From Acidobacteriota bacterium (GTDB lineage: Bacteria; Acidobacteriota; UBA6911; RPQK01): DNA of 10,178 nt. The notes under the pieces were generated by a model. It did not search any database, was not told where the DNA came from, and saw nothing but the letters and a program-made list of their open reading frames with translations. The DNA lies in the NCBI GenBank assembly GCA_003819755.1, contig RPQK01000208.1, positions 1 through 10,178 of the forward strand, given 5' to 3'. This document shows positions 1 through 6,930 of this stretch, piece after piece (position 1 is the stretch's first letter; each line of letters starts with the position of its first letter). Made by a program: the position numbers and the translations under genes.

Positions 1-256
1 ACTTTATACACATCTCGGAACCAGCGAGGTTCGTGATCGCGGGATGCGGCAACGTAGGGTGGGTTTCGAACCCGCCCGGTGCTTTTTCAGGGCGGGTTGA
101 AACCCACGGCATCGGAGCACCCATGCGCCCGGGCGGGCGCGCTTCATCCCCGTGGGTTTCAACCCGCCCTGAAAAAGCACCGGGCGGGTTCGAAACCCAC
201 CCTACGTTGCCATCCCGCGATCACGAACCTCGCTGGTTCCAAGATGTGTATAAAGT
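1..256. repeat. Giant inverted repeat, about 108-bp arms
   Basis: The left arm (1-109) is the reverse complement of the right arm (150-256) apart from one C/T difference at position 16 and a 2-base CG insertion near position 47. The loop is 40 bases (110-149). Within each arm GGGTGGGTTTCGAACCCGCC is itself an imperfect palindrome, followed by a related GGGCGGGTTGAAACCCAC block, so several alternative cruciforms are possible. The outer ends read ACTTTATACACATCT. There is no transposase gene, and no target duplication can be tested because the left flank is outside the window. It may be a MITE-like or REP-like element. The remaining bases 257-320 hold only the weak ribosome binding site of the next gene. 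I see no gene in 1-320. Confidence 0.95.
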
Positions 257-320
257 GCAGGGCAACGAGAGGCCGAACCCGGCCCGAGCGCCGAGCCAAG
301 CCCGGTTGAGGACTACGATC

Positions 321-1712
321 ATGAAAATACTCATCGTTGACGACGAAGAGACGGCCCGTTATGGGATGCGACGGACTTTGGATATCAAGGGGAGGGTGTT
401 CGAGGCTGCCACGCTGACTGCAGCCCGGAAGATCAGTGCGGAGGAAAAGCCTGACCTCGTGCTGCTCGACCTGAACCTGGGGGGGGAGAACGGGTTTGAC
501 CTCCTCGAGGAGATTCAGTCGCAGGAGTCTCCGCCGAAGGTCATCATCATCACGGCCCATGGCAGTGAAAAGGTGGCCGTCGACGCGATGAAACGCGGCG
601 CTTTTGATTACCTCGCCAAACCGTTTGACATCGACGAGCTCCGCCTGATTGTCAGGAATGCCGCCCAGCAGATCGAGTTGCAGCAGGAGAATCAGGACCT
701 GAAACTCGAACTGGCCGCAGTGTCAGGAAGTGGCGACCTCCTCGGGGTCAGTCAGTCGATCCGTCAGGTCTTTGGCATGATCGAGAAGATCGCCGAGACA
801 GATGTCACCGTGCTGCTGCTCGGCGAAAGTGGGGTTGGGAAGGAGTTGGTCGCACGGGAGCTCCATCGGCGCAGCCCGCGGTCGGCGCGCCCTTTTGTGA
901 CGGTGAACTGTGCTGCGATCCCGGAGAACCTGATGGAAAGCGAGTTGTTCGGCCACGAAAAAGGCGCTTTCACGGGAGCTCTGCAGCGGCGGACCGGGAA
1001 GTTCGAGCAGGCCCAGACAGGGACGCTGTTTCTGGATGAGATCGGCGATATGGCGGTCGAGACGCAAGCGAAAATACTTCGTGCCCTGGAGGAACGAAGC
1101 ATAGAGCGGTTGGGCGGTGACGAGACCATCGATGTCGATGTCCGGATCATCAGCGCCACCAATCGGGACCTCCGCGGCATGGTGAAGCAGGGGCAATTCC
1201 GCGAAGATCTCTACTACCGGCTCGAGGTTGTCCAGGTCGATATTCCTCCGTTGCGGGAGCGCAAGGAGGATATTCCCCTCCTGGAAAGTCATTTCCGCAA
1301 GCTCTTCGCCGGGAAGCATAAACGGGCCGTTCCAGAAATCAGCCCGGGTGCCTTGGCCCGGGTTATACAGTTTCCCTTCCCGGGGAACGTGCGTCAGCTT
1401 CGTAACCTCATTGAACGCCTCGTTGTGCTCGATTCCACGGGCCGGATAGAGGAGAAGGACCTGCCGGAGGAGATCAGGTTCTATTACCCGGAGCAGGGGG
1501 CCGATACCTCAGAGACCAAAATGGGCTCTTTTCTGAGCATGGATTTCAGAACGGCCCGGGAATCATTCGAGATTAGATACTTGCTCGCGAAGCTCCGGGA
1601 GAATAACAACAACATCAGCCGGACGGCGCAGGCGATCGGCGTCCACAGGCAAAGCCTGCAGCAGAAAATGAAAGAGCTGGGACTGCGCGAGCATTTGGCG
1701 AACGAGGGGTGA
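321..1712 (+). CDS. NtrC-family sigma-54-dependent response regulator
   Basis: This 463-residue protein is a two-component transcription activator that would remodel sigma-54 RNA polymerase using ATP. Residues 1-115 form a receiver domain with acidic D7/D8, phospho-acceptor D50 (in VLLDLNL), T78 and K100. The AAA+ domain follows, with Walker A GESGVGKE (168-175), the sigma-54 contact loop GAFTGA (215-220) and Walker B TLFLDE (235-240). A Fis-type helix-turn-helix lies at about 432-454 (AQAIGVHRQSLQQKMKELGL). All hallmark residues are intact and the length is normal for the family. I chose the ATG at 321 because TGAGGA (307-312) lies 8 bases upstream and the protein then begins with the typical MKILIVDDEE; the frame is open further upstream only by running through the inverted repeat. 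The partner histidine kinase is not in the window, and I found no convincing sigma-54 promoter here, so target genes are unknown. Confidence 0.95.
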   Translation: MKILIVDDEETARYGMRRTLDIKGRVFEAATLTAARKISAEEKPDLVLLDLNLGGENGFDLLEEIQSQESPPKVIIITAHGSEKVAVDAMKRGAFDYLAKPFDIDELRLIVRNAAQQIELQQENQDLKLELAAVSGSGDLLGVSQSIRQVFGMIEKIAETDVTVLLLGESGVGKELVARELHRRSPRSARPFVTVNCAAIPENLMESELFGHEKGAFTGALQRRTGKFEQAQTGTLFLDEIGDMAVETQAKILRALEERSIERLGGDETIDVDVRIISATNRDLRGMVKQGQFREDLYYRLEVVQVDIPPLRERKEDIPLLESHFRKLFAGKHKRAVPEISPGALARVIQFPFPGNVRQLRNLIERLVVLDSTGRIEEKDLPEEIRFYYPEQGADTSETKMGSFLSMDFRTARESFEIRYLLAKLRENNNNISRTAQAIGVHRQSLQQKMKELGLREHLANEG

Positions 1713-1815
1713 GATTTTGTGGCCGCCTCCAGGTATCGCTGATCCACAAGCCAAAGTCCTCCACTCGGTGCGAACCAACGTCGAGAGCCGCGTCTGAAAC
1801 TCAGGTTTTTTCAAA

Positions 1816-1841
1816 CGAGTGACGAGATTCACTCGCTTTTT
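1816..1841 (+). terminator. Terminator-like hairpin after the sigma-54 activator
   Basis: A 7-bp stem CGAGTGA/TCACTCG with a 6-base loop is followed by C and five T residues, the form of an intrinsic terminator. It lies 103 bases after the activator stop codon. It would end that transcript before the secreted propeller gene. The stem is only moderately strong. The rest of 1713-1979 shows no coding signal. Confidence 0.55.
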
Positions 1842-1979
1842 CCGTTCTGCGCGTTTCCACTATTCCCGGACGGGACTTTATCGAGAATGAAAATTCTTGT
1901 TCGTCCTTTTTGCCTAAAGCGGCATCATAGACGGCAGAAATGGTGCTTTGTGTCGGGTGTCGATAAGGAGGAGGAGAAG

Positions 1980-3776
1980 ATGTCTAGAAAATTAATACTG
2001 CCCTTGTTGCTATTGTCTTTGTGTCTCCCGGTCTTCGGCCAGACCATGGGTGATCAGTCATCGGCCGGTTTTAATAATGCGCGGACTTACACAAACAATG
2101 ACCTCGCCGGAGTGCGGCCTCCGCTCAGGTTATTCCAGACGATCAGCCTAACCGGAGTAACCAACGCCAACAGCGTCGCCGTTTTTGAGAACCAGTTCCT
2201 GGTTGGCCAGCCGGGTTCCCCCGTGAATTACAAAATGTTCAGCCGGGGAGGCAATACCCTTTGGACACAAGACGTGTTCGGCACCGGAGGCAGTTTCCGC
2301 TACGTGCCGGCCCTGGGTGGGTCGCTCGTCATTCTGGGCGGAGAATCGACCACTTCAGTAAAGGCGGTGAAGATTTCCGACGGCACCGTTCTCTGGAGCG
2401 ACCAGGTGGGTAATGCCAACGGCCGGTTTCCGGCGGTAACCGATAATCTTGCGATTTACGCCGGGTCGGACAGGATCGTGGCCCGGACTTTGGCCGGATC
2501 GGTCTTCTGGCAGCAGGCCGTTACCACTGCGGCGACCGCTATTGCCGTGCGTGACGATTCGCTCTATTTCCTGTCTCGGGACCGAACCCTGCGGGCAGTT
2601 AACCTGATGACAGGTGCGCTTAAGTGGGCTCCGGTCTTGAATGTGGCTTCAGATGGAGCCAGCCTTGTTGCCTCGGAAAAGTATCTATTTGTGAACGACC
2701 CTGCCGGCGGGATTGTCGCGGCCTTTAGCGCGGCGACCGGTCAGCTGGCCTGGAATCAGATTGTTAATCTCCCCGGCACTTTTGCCACCGGTCCTGCCCT
2801 GGCGCTGGCTTATGGCCGTTTGTACGTCTTCAGGGCCAACAACGGGAGCGGCCGGGCGGCGATCTCCGCCTACGATGCAGACACCGGTGAGGCGATCTGG
2901 GTTGTGAGGGAACACGGCGAGGGATTGAGCCACGCGTTCATCGCCGACAACGCGATTTACTACTATCACGGCAACGAAGACATTCGCGTCCGTGACGCGG
3001 CGACCGGAACTCTTATTTGGAGCATCCCGGACACGCGCATAACAGCCCTCACGGCGGCCAATGGCGAGCTTGTGGCGCTGCGACCAAACGCGATTGACAT
3101 CTATCAGCCGACCAACGAAATCTTCATGCCTCACATGGCCAATGGTGCGGGCCAGACGACGTTGATCATGCTTTCGAATACGGGTTCACAGCCCGCCACT
3201 GCCGACGTCGAGTTCTTCAAGGAAGATGGCGGCCATCTTTCAGTCCCTCTCCGCAGCTTCGGAACTCAGTTTGAAGTCCAGGTTACGATACCTCCCAATT
3301 CTTCTACCGCTGTTCAGACGCTGGATCAGGGAGGCAACCTCGTTTCCGGCTGGGTACGGGTTGGGTCCACGGTTCCGCTTCACGGGACGACCAACTTCCA
3401 GTATTCCGAGCAGCAGGACATCGTTCGGGAGGCAGGAGTGGCTGACGCGGTCGCGATCGGCGCTGCCAATATCTTCGTCAGTGTCGGCGGTGGTTTTAAC
3501 GCCGGCGTGGCCATGGCCAATCCGACCGAACAGGACGCCGAAGTGACCCTGCGTCTCCTGAACAACTCCGGGATTGAGGTGGGGAGTCAGACGATGACGT
3601 TGGAATCGGGAGGGCACGTGGCTCGCTTTATTAATGAGATGTTCACCTCGCAGGTCGGTAGCGCGTTCGAGGGAACTCTTGCGGTAGAGACCGATGTGCC
3701 GCTCGCGATCACCGCGATCAGAACCAAAGGCGGGATCCAAATCTCGAGCTTTCCGATAGGACAAGCAGTGAGGTAG
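1980..3776 (+). CDS. Secreted PQQ-like beta-propeller protein with duplicated C-terminal module
   Basis: This 598-residue protein starts at an ATG preceded by a strong AAGGAGGAGGAG (1965-1976). Residues 1-20 are a signal peptide (positive MSRK, a Leu-rich core, then VFG-Q). Residues of about 45-375 carry repeated blade motifs of the PQQ/WD40-like type, for example DGTVLWSDQV, GSVFWQQAV, TGALKWAP, TGQLAWNQI and TGEAIWVV, each with the aromatic Trp expected at the blade end. From residue 381 (IFMPHMANG) the protein changes to two related beta-rich units (about 385-510 and 520-598), with TLIMLSNT/AGVAMANPT starts and SGWVRVGSTVPLHG/GTLAVETDVPLAIT ends. I recognise this type of module from Acidobacteriota secreted proteins, but its function is unknown. 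There is no obvious PQQ-dehydrogenase active-site context, so it is more likely a binding or scaffold protein than an enzyme. It follows a terminator and is probably transcribed alone. Confidence 0.85.
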   Translation: MSRKLILPLLLLSLCLPVFGQTMGDQSSAGFNNARTYTNNDLAGVRPPLRLFQTISLTGVTNANSVAVFENQFLVGQPGSPVNYKMFSRGGNTLWTQDVFGTGGSFRYVPALGGSLVILGGESTTSVKAVKISDGTVLWSDQVGNANGRFPAVTDNLAIYAGSDRIVARTLAGSVFWQQAVTTAATAIAVRDDSLYFLSRDRTLRAVNLMTGALKWAPVLNVASDGASLVASEKYLFVNDPAGGIVAAFSAATGQLAWNQIVNLPGTFATGPALALAYGRLYVFRANNGSGRAAISAYDADTGEAIWVVREHGEGLSHAFIADNAIYYYHGNEDIRVRDAATGTLIWSIPDTRITALTAANGELVALRPNAIDIYQPTNEIFMPHMANGAGQTTLIMLSNTGSQPATADVEFFKEDGGHLSVPLRSFGTQFEVQVTIPPNSSTAVQTLDQGGNLVSGWVRVGSTVPLHGTTNFQYSEQQDIVREAGVADAVAIGAANIFVSVGGGFNAGVAMANPTEQDAEVTLRLLNNSGIEVGSQTMTLESGGHVARFINEMFTSQVGSAFEGTLAVETDVPLAITAIRTKGGIQISSFPIGQAVR

Positions 3777-3813
3777 TCATCAGGCACGGTTGAATGACTC
3801 GCCGTCTGGCCGG

Positions 3814-3905
3814 GAAGGACCTCAAGGACCTCAAAGATCTCAGGGACCAAAACGCCTGCTTTTCACATTTGGTTCTTGAGGTCCTTGCGGTCTTTGAGGT
3901 CCTTT
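3814..3905. repeat. Inverted repeat of GGACCTCAA-type units between convergent genes
   Basis: The left arm (3814-3848) and right arm (3871-3905) are each 35 bases, with a 22-base spacer. Of 35 positions, 28 are Watson-Crick pairs, 5 would be G-U pairs in a plus-strand transcript and 2 are mismatches. Each arm is itself made of degenerate tandem 9-10 base units (GGACCTCAA, GGACCTCAAA, GATCTCAG). It lies between the stop codons of the convergent propeller (3776) and barrel (3915) genes, where it could act as a two-way transcription end or 3' stabiliser. There is no long T-tract, so a classical intrinsic terminator is not obvious. Confidence 0.9.
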
Positions 3906-3914
3906 CAGTCTGCT

Positions 3915-4475
3915 TTAGAACTGAAACGAGATTCCGGTCGTGATCAACCAGCTCGAATCCCAGCCGTCCCTGTTTTCGGCGGAGGTTAACCGGGGGAGCC
4001 CCGTGATGTAACGGGAGAAATCGAGCATCAAGAACATTCCTTCCTGGATCTTGATTTCCGTTCCGCCGCCGAAAACGAAACTTGTGCCGTAGTCGACTCC
4101 CTCCTGTCCTTGAAAATCAAGGACATGACGGACGAAGCCAACTCCGCCTTTTGCGAATACATTGATCGCATCGCTTCGCTTGGTCAGCTTCACACCCTGA
4201 GCCTGATTGATGAACCTCAGTTTCAGACCGCTTTGTTCGACGCCGGCGAGGAAACTCGTCTGACTGAAAATGCCAAAATACGGGTTCAGGTTGTAGACGA
4301 AGCCAAAACCGCCGCCGTTAAACCCCTCGCCCTCGAACTCGAACCCTGCGACTCCTCTAAAGTCAAAACCCTGAACGCGCTGGTAATAGCCTTGGAACTC
4401 GACCTCCGAGTACTCCTGCGCCAGGCACAGACTGAAAGCCAGTGACAAAACCACTACCGTGATGAGCAACCGCAT
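3915..4475 (-). CDS. Small outer-membrane beta-barrel protein
   Basis: This 186-residue protein has a signal peptide (MRLLITVVVLSLAFSLCLAQ, cleavage near residue 20) and then alternating aromatic and glycine-rich strands such as FGFVYNLNPYFGIFSQTSF, NVFAKGGVGFV, SFVFGGGTEIKI and MFLMLDFSRYI. It ends GISFQF: the terminal Phe is the classical recognition signal for BAM-dependent insertion. Size and strand spacing suggest an 8-stranded barrel of the OmpA/OmpX-like porin family. Two adjacent ATG codons exist (4478 and 4475). I chose 4475 because AAGGAGG (4488-4482) then sits at a better 6-base spacing. A longer in-frame reading from 4559 would destroy the signal peptide position. It lies 62 bases downstream of the ferredoxin gene on the same strand and may be cotranscribed. 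Ligand and role are unknown. Confidence 0.8.
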   Translation of the reverse strand: MRLLITVVVLSLAFSLCLAQEYSEVEFQGYYQRVQGFDFRGVAGFEFEGEGFNGGGFGFVYNLNPYFGIFSQTSFLAGVEQSGLKLRFINQAQGVKLTKRSDAINVFAKGGVGFVRHVLDFQGQEGVDYGTSFVFGGGTEIKIQEGMFLMLDFSRYITGLPRLTSAENRDGWDSSWLITTGISFQF

Positions 4476-4537
4476 CATGAGCCTCCTTGTTCGATCTTTT
4501 TTTGACGGTGGAAGCGGGCTGAAAAGTTCACAACCCG

Positions 4538-4804
4538 CTATTTTTGGCCTTTGTACCAAAGTCTGTTGATTTCAATGTATTCGTGCCACTTTTCGGGAAC
4601 TTCGTCTTCGGGGAAGATCGCTTCAACCGGGCACTCCGGGACGCAAGCTCCGCAATCGATGCATTCTTGTGGATCGATATACAGTTGAGTGGCCGACTCG
4701 AATGACTCTTCGTCTTTGCGAGGGTGGATGCAGTCTACCGGGCAGGCATCGACACATGCCGTATCCTTCGCGTCAATACAGGGTTGGCATATGATAAACG
4801 CCAT
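4538..4804 (-). CDS. Seven-iron ferredoxin, Thermus/FdxA type
   Basis: This 88-residue protein is a cytoplasmic low-potential electron carrier. The first cluster motif is CQPC (C6, C9), then C17, C21-P and C25. The second is C48-x2-C51-x2-C54-x3-C58-P. By alignment from memory with Azotobacter FdI and Thermus ferredoxin, C9, C17 and C58 would hold a [3Fe-4S] cluster, and C21, C48, C51 and C54 a [4Fe-4S] cluster. The position that would carry the fourth ligand of the first cluster is A12, as expected for seven-iron types. The stretch from 28 to 43 between the two motifs is longer than in Thermus. The tail EDEVPEKWHEYIEINRLWY is typical of this group. ATG 4804 is preferred over TTG 4807 because AAAGGAGGA (4816-4808) would touch the TTG. 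It is divergent from the WYL regulators. Confidence 0.92.
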   Translation of the reverse strand: MAFIICQPCIDAKDTACVDACPVDCIHPRKDEESFESATQLYIDPQECIDCGACVPECPVEAIFPEDEVPEKWHEYIEINRLWYKGQK

Positions 4805-4831
4805 CAATCCTCCTTTCCGTCAATGTTACAG

Positions 4832-4860
4832 TTTAAAGCAAAGGGCCTCCTCATTGATAA
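4832..4860 (-). promoter_or_regulatory. Possible sigma-70 promoter for the ferredoxin gene
   Basis: On the minus strand TTATCA (4860-4855) and TTTAAA (4837-4832) are separated by 17 bases, each matching the consensus hexamers at 4 of 6 positions. Transcription would begin near 4825, giving a leader of about 20 bases that contains the ribosome binding site. This is a by-eye match only. Confidence 0.35.
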
Positions 4861-4880
4861 TCTGGTCCGGTTATCCACCA

Positions 4881-4909
4881 TTGACCCCTCACCGGCGCTT
4901 TCATAAACT
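4881..4909 (+). promoter_or_regulatory. Possible promoter giving a leaderless WYL transcript
   Basis: TTGACC (4881-4886, 5 of 6 consensus) and TAAACT (4904-4909, 4 of 6) are separated by exactly 17 bases. A start about 7 bases after the -10 element would fall at 4916-4917, directly on the GTG start codon. This would fit the absence of a clear ribosome binding site before that gene. Confidence 0.45.
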
Positions 4910-4916
4910 ACAGGCG

Positions 4917-5888
4917 GTGAATCGCACCGAACGACTCCTGGATCTCATCACATATCTGCTCAATGCCAAGGACCCGGTCCCCTGGCAGGAGATAAAGAAC
5001 CATTTTTCGGATGATTACGCCCGCGGAGTCGAGGAGTCTAACCAGCGCAAGTTTGAGCGTGACAAGGCCGAGCTGGTCTCTCTGGGCATCCCGATTGACT
5101 ATCAGGCGGTGGCCGAGGGTCGGAAGGAAGGCTATCTGATTAGAAAAGAGAAGCTCTTCCTTCCCGAAATCGAGTTTGCGCCTACCGAGGCGTCCCTGTT
5201 GATGCTGGCGGCCAGTGCGGTGATCGAGAGCGAGAGCTTTCCCTACCGAGAGCAGCTTGAGTCGGCGCTGAACAAGATCATCGGGACACAGAACCGGTTC
5301 AGCGTTCCCTCGCAGATCGCCATCAGTGTTCAGAACAGACCGCAAGCGTCTCAGCTGTCCGGTCTGCTCCAGCAGATCCAGGAAGCCTTGGACCGACGGA
5401 AGACCATCACGATCAGGTACCATGCTTTCAGCACCGGGGATACCGTCGAGAGGAAGGTCAACCCGTACGGCCTGATCTTCCGAAAAGGGAACTGGACCTT
5501 GATCGGGTGGGATCATCTGAGAAAGGGACTCCGGTCCTTTGTTTTGACTCGGATCAAGGGACCGCTCTCGCCCGTAAAGCGACCGGGCACTCCCGACTAC
5601 GAGATCCCCCAGGACTTCAGTCTGGGAAGCTACTTAAACCGCCAGCCATGGGAGTTGGACGTTCATGAACCGGTGGCGGTCAGGCTGAGAATTGCCAAAC
5701 ACCGGATCCCTGAACTGATCGCTCAGCTGTCGTCCGCCGAGCCATGTGAAGATCACATTTTCGAGATCCGGGTCACGAATACACCCGGCCTTATTTCCTG
5801 GGTTCTTTCCCAGAAGACGGACGTGGAAGTGTTGGGGCCGGCCGAAATCCGGCAAGAGCTTCGACGCGTGCTTCGGTCACTCGTATGA
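4917..5888 (+). CDS. WYL-domain transcriptional regulator, first of a tandem pair (PafB/PafC type)
   Basis: This 323-residue protein has an N-terminal winged helix-turn-helix at about 1-65 (starting NRTERLLDLITYLL, typical of the family), a linker helical region to about 155, a WYL Sm-fold domain at about 162-222 (ITIRYHAF, RKVNPYGLI, then the WYL segment WTLIGWD, then LRSFVLTRI) and a C-terminal WCX extension to the end. The name-giving Trp-Tyr-Leu reads W193-T194-L195, so the Tyr is replaced. I chose GTG 4917; the frame is open further upstream, but that part is antisense to the ferredoxin. No good ribosome binding site is present, only AGGCG. The stop codon overlaps the next start by 4 bases (ATGA), implying translational coupling. 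PafBC in actinobacteria is a LexA-independent DNA-damage activator. A similar role here is inference. Confidence 0.88.
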   Translation: MNRTERLLDLITYLLNAKDPVPWQEIKNHFSDDYARGVEESNQRKFERDKAELVSLGIPIDYQAVAEGRKEGYLIRKEKLFLPEIEFAPTEASLLMLAASAVIESESFPYREQLESALNKIIGTQNRFSVPSQIAISVQNRPQASQLSGLLQQIQEALDRRKTITIRYHAFSTGDTVERKVNPYGLIFRKGNWTLIGWDHLRKGLRSFVLTRIKGPLSPVKRPGTPDYEIPQDFSLGSYLNRQPWELDVHEPVAVRLRIAKHRIPELIAQLSSAEPCEDHIFEIRVTNTPGLISWVLSQKTDVEVLGPAEIRQELRRVLRSLV

Positions 5889-6847
5889 ACATCACGGACA
5901 GGATCAACCGCATTCTTTTCATCATGAGCTTCGTCGCCCAAAATCAGGGCGTCGCACTCGAGGAGTTGGCGAAGCAGGTTGATATGTCTCCCGACGAATT
6001 GACCAAAGAGCTGGAGTTCATGCTCCTGATCGGAAAACCTCCGTTTCGCCCGGACGACTACGTCGACATCTATGTCGAGGACCAGCGGGTCTACATCGAG
6101 TTTGACCAGATGCTCAACCGGCCGCTTCGCCTGACGCGTGGCGAAGCGCTGGCCCTGCTTATGTCGCTGCAGTTGCTGGATCCCGAGGTTGATCCGGAGG
6201 CCGTCGGTTCTTTGAAAAACAAGATCGAACAGTTGATCTCAAGCTCGATTGACGCGGCGTCGCGGCTTGAAGACAGTATCCTGCTCGATCGACCGGCGCG
6301 TCCGGTCTCGGCGCATTTTGACCGGCTGCGTAAGGCCGTGGAGCGTCGCCGTAAAGTGGAGATCGAGTACTACTCGCTCGGGCGCAATGAAACCAGCAAC
6401 CGCGTCGTCCACCCCTATTTCCTCATGAAGAGCCTCGATTACTGGTACCTGACCGGATACTGCGAGCTCCGGAAGGATCTGCGGACGTTCAAGTTCGAGA
6501 GGATGCTCAGTGTGAAGATGCTCCCCAACTCCTTTCCACCGCCGCAGGATTCGGCCATCGAGGCGTATAAGAAGGAGTTTCTCAGCTCGCTGGGACGCCG
6601 TCACATCGAGATTTATTTCGATTCGTCCGTCGCGCCCTGGATTTGCGAGCAGTACGGAACTTCCGTCAGAGAGGCGCAAGATGGCGGGGTTATCCTGAGC
6701 CTTTTCAGCGAGACGCTCGAATACCCGTCGAGACTGGTCCTGGGTTTTGCCCCCCATGCTCGGCCCCTGACTCCGCCTGAGCTTGTGTCCAAGGTTACCG
6801 AGGATGCGCAGCGGGTGCTGGGGCTGTACGAGGGCCGGGCGAATTGA
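5885..6847 (+). CDS. WYL-domain transcriptional regulator, second of a tandem pair (PafB/PafC type)
   Basis: This 320-residue protein has the same layout as its upstream neighbour: an N-terminal DNA-binding region (about 1-75, DRINRILFIMSFVAQNQGV with ELAKQVDMSPDELTKEL), a helical linker, a WYL domain at about 155-212 and a WCX tail to about 315. Here the motif is canonical: W187-Y188-L189 in YWYLTGYCELR, followed by LRTFKFERM, where the basic and aromatic residues would line the ligand groove. The ATG overlaps the stop of the first WYL gene by 4 bases, so the two are almost certainly made together and may act as a heterodimer, as PafB and PafC do. It is followed after 83 bases by the PAP2 phosphatase gene. 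There is no pafA or proteasome gene nearby, unlike the actinobacterial setting, so I give no gene symbol. Confidence 0.88.
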   Translation: MNITDRINRILFIMSFVAQNQGVALEELAKQVDMSPDELTKELEFMLLIGKPPFRPDDYVDIYVEDQRVYIEFDQMLNRPLRLTRGEALALLMSLQLLDPEVDPEAVGSLKNKIEQLISSSIDAASRLEDSILLDRPARPVSAHFDRLRKAVERRRKVEIEYYSLGRNETSNRVVHPYFLMKSLDYWYLTGYCELRKDLRTFKFERMLSVKMLPNSFPPPQDSAIEAYKKEFLSSLGRRHIEIYFDSSVAPWICEQYGTSVREAQDGGVILSLFSETLEYPSRLVLGFAPHARPLTPPELVSKVTEDAQRVLGLYEGRAN

Positions 6848-6895
6848 ACCGAATCGCCGCTCTCAGGAAATCACGGTTGGTTGCGGGCGGGCCAA

Positions 6896-6921
6896 ACTCT
6901 CCGGGCAGGATCCCGGAGAGT
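6896..6921 (+). promoter_or_regulatory. Perfect 10-bp hairpin covering the PAP2 ribosome binding site
   Basis: ACTCTCCGGG (6896-6905) and CCCGGAGAGT (6912-6921) form an uninterrupted 10-bp stem with the 6-base loop CAGGAT. The only Shine-Dalgarno-like sequence before the PAP2 ATG at 6931, GGAGAG (6915-6920), lies inside the 3' arm. There is no T-tract after it, so it is not an intrinsic terminator. In RNA it would block ribosome access. In DNA it could be a dyad operator. Confidence 0.6.
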
Positions 6922-6930
6922 CCGGCGACG

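Noticed and set aside
61..200. tRNA-like T-arm sequences (GGTTTCGAACCCGCC and similar)
   Set aside because: The matches are part of the palindrome. No acceptor stem, anticodon arm or full cloverleaf can be drawn.
33..320. In-frame extension of the sigma-54 activator upstream to position 33
   Set aside because: The extra 96 residues are a translation of the inverted repeat. The receiver domain begins properly at ATG 321, with a ribosome binding site.
3782..3798. Sigma-54-like promoter AGGCACGGTTGAATG
   Set aside because: The GG element is present but the required GC at the -12 position is TG, and it points into a convergent intergenic region.
4513..4545. Hairpin AGCGGG/CCCGCT followed by ATTTTT, a possible intrinsic terminator on the plus strand
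   Set aside because: It would act antisense between two minus-strand genes, its loop is long (15 bases), and on the minus strand no T-tract follows. The 3' arm overlaps the ferredoxin stop codon.
4689..4916. In-frame upstream extension of the first WYL gene
   Set aside because: It lies antisense to the ferredoxin, which has intact cysteine motifs and its own ribosome binding site. The typical WYL regulator start is at 4917.
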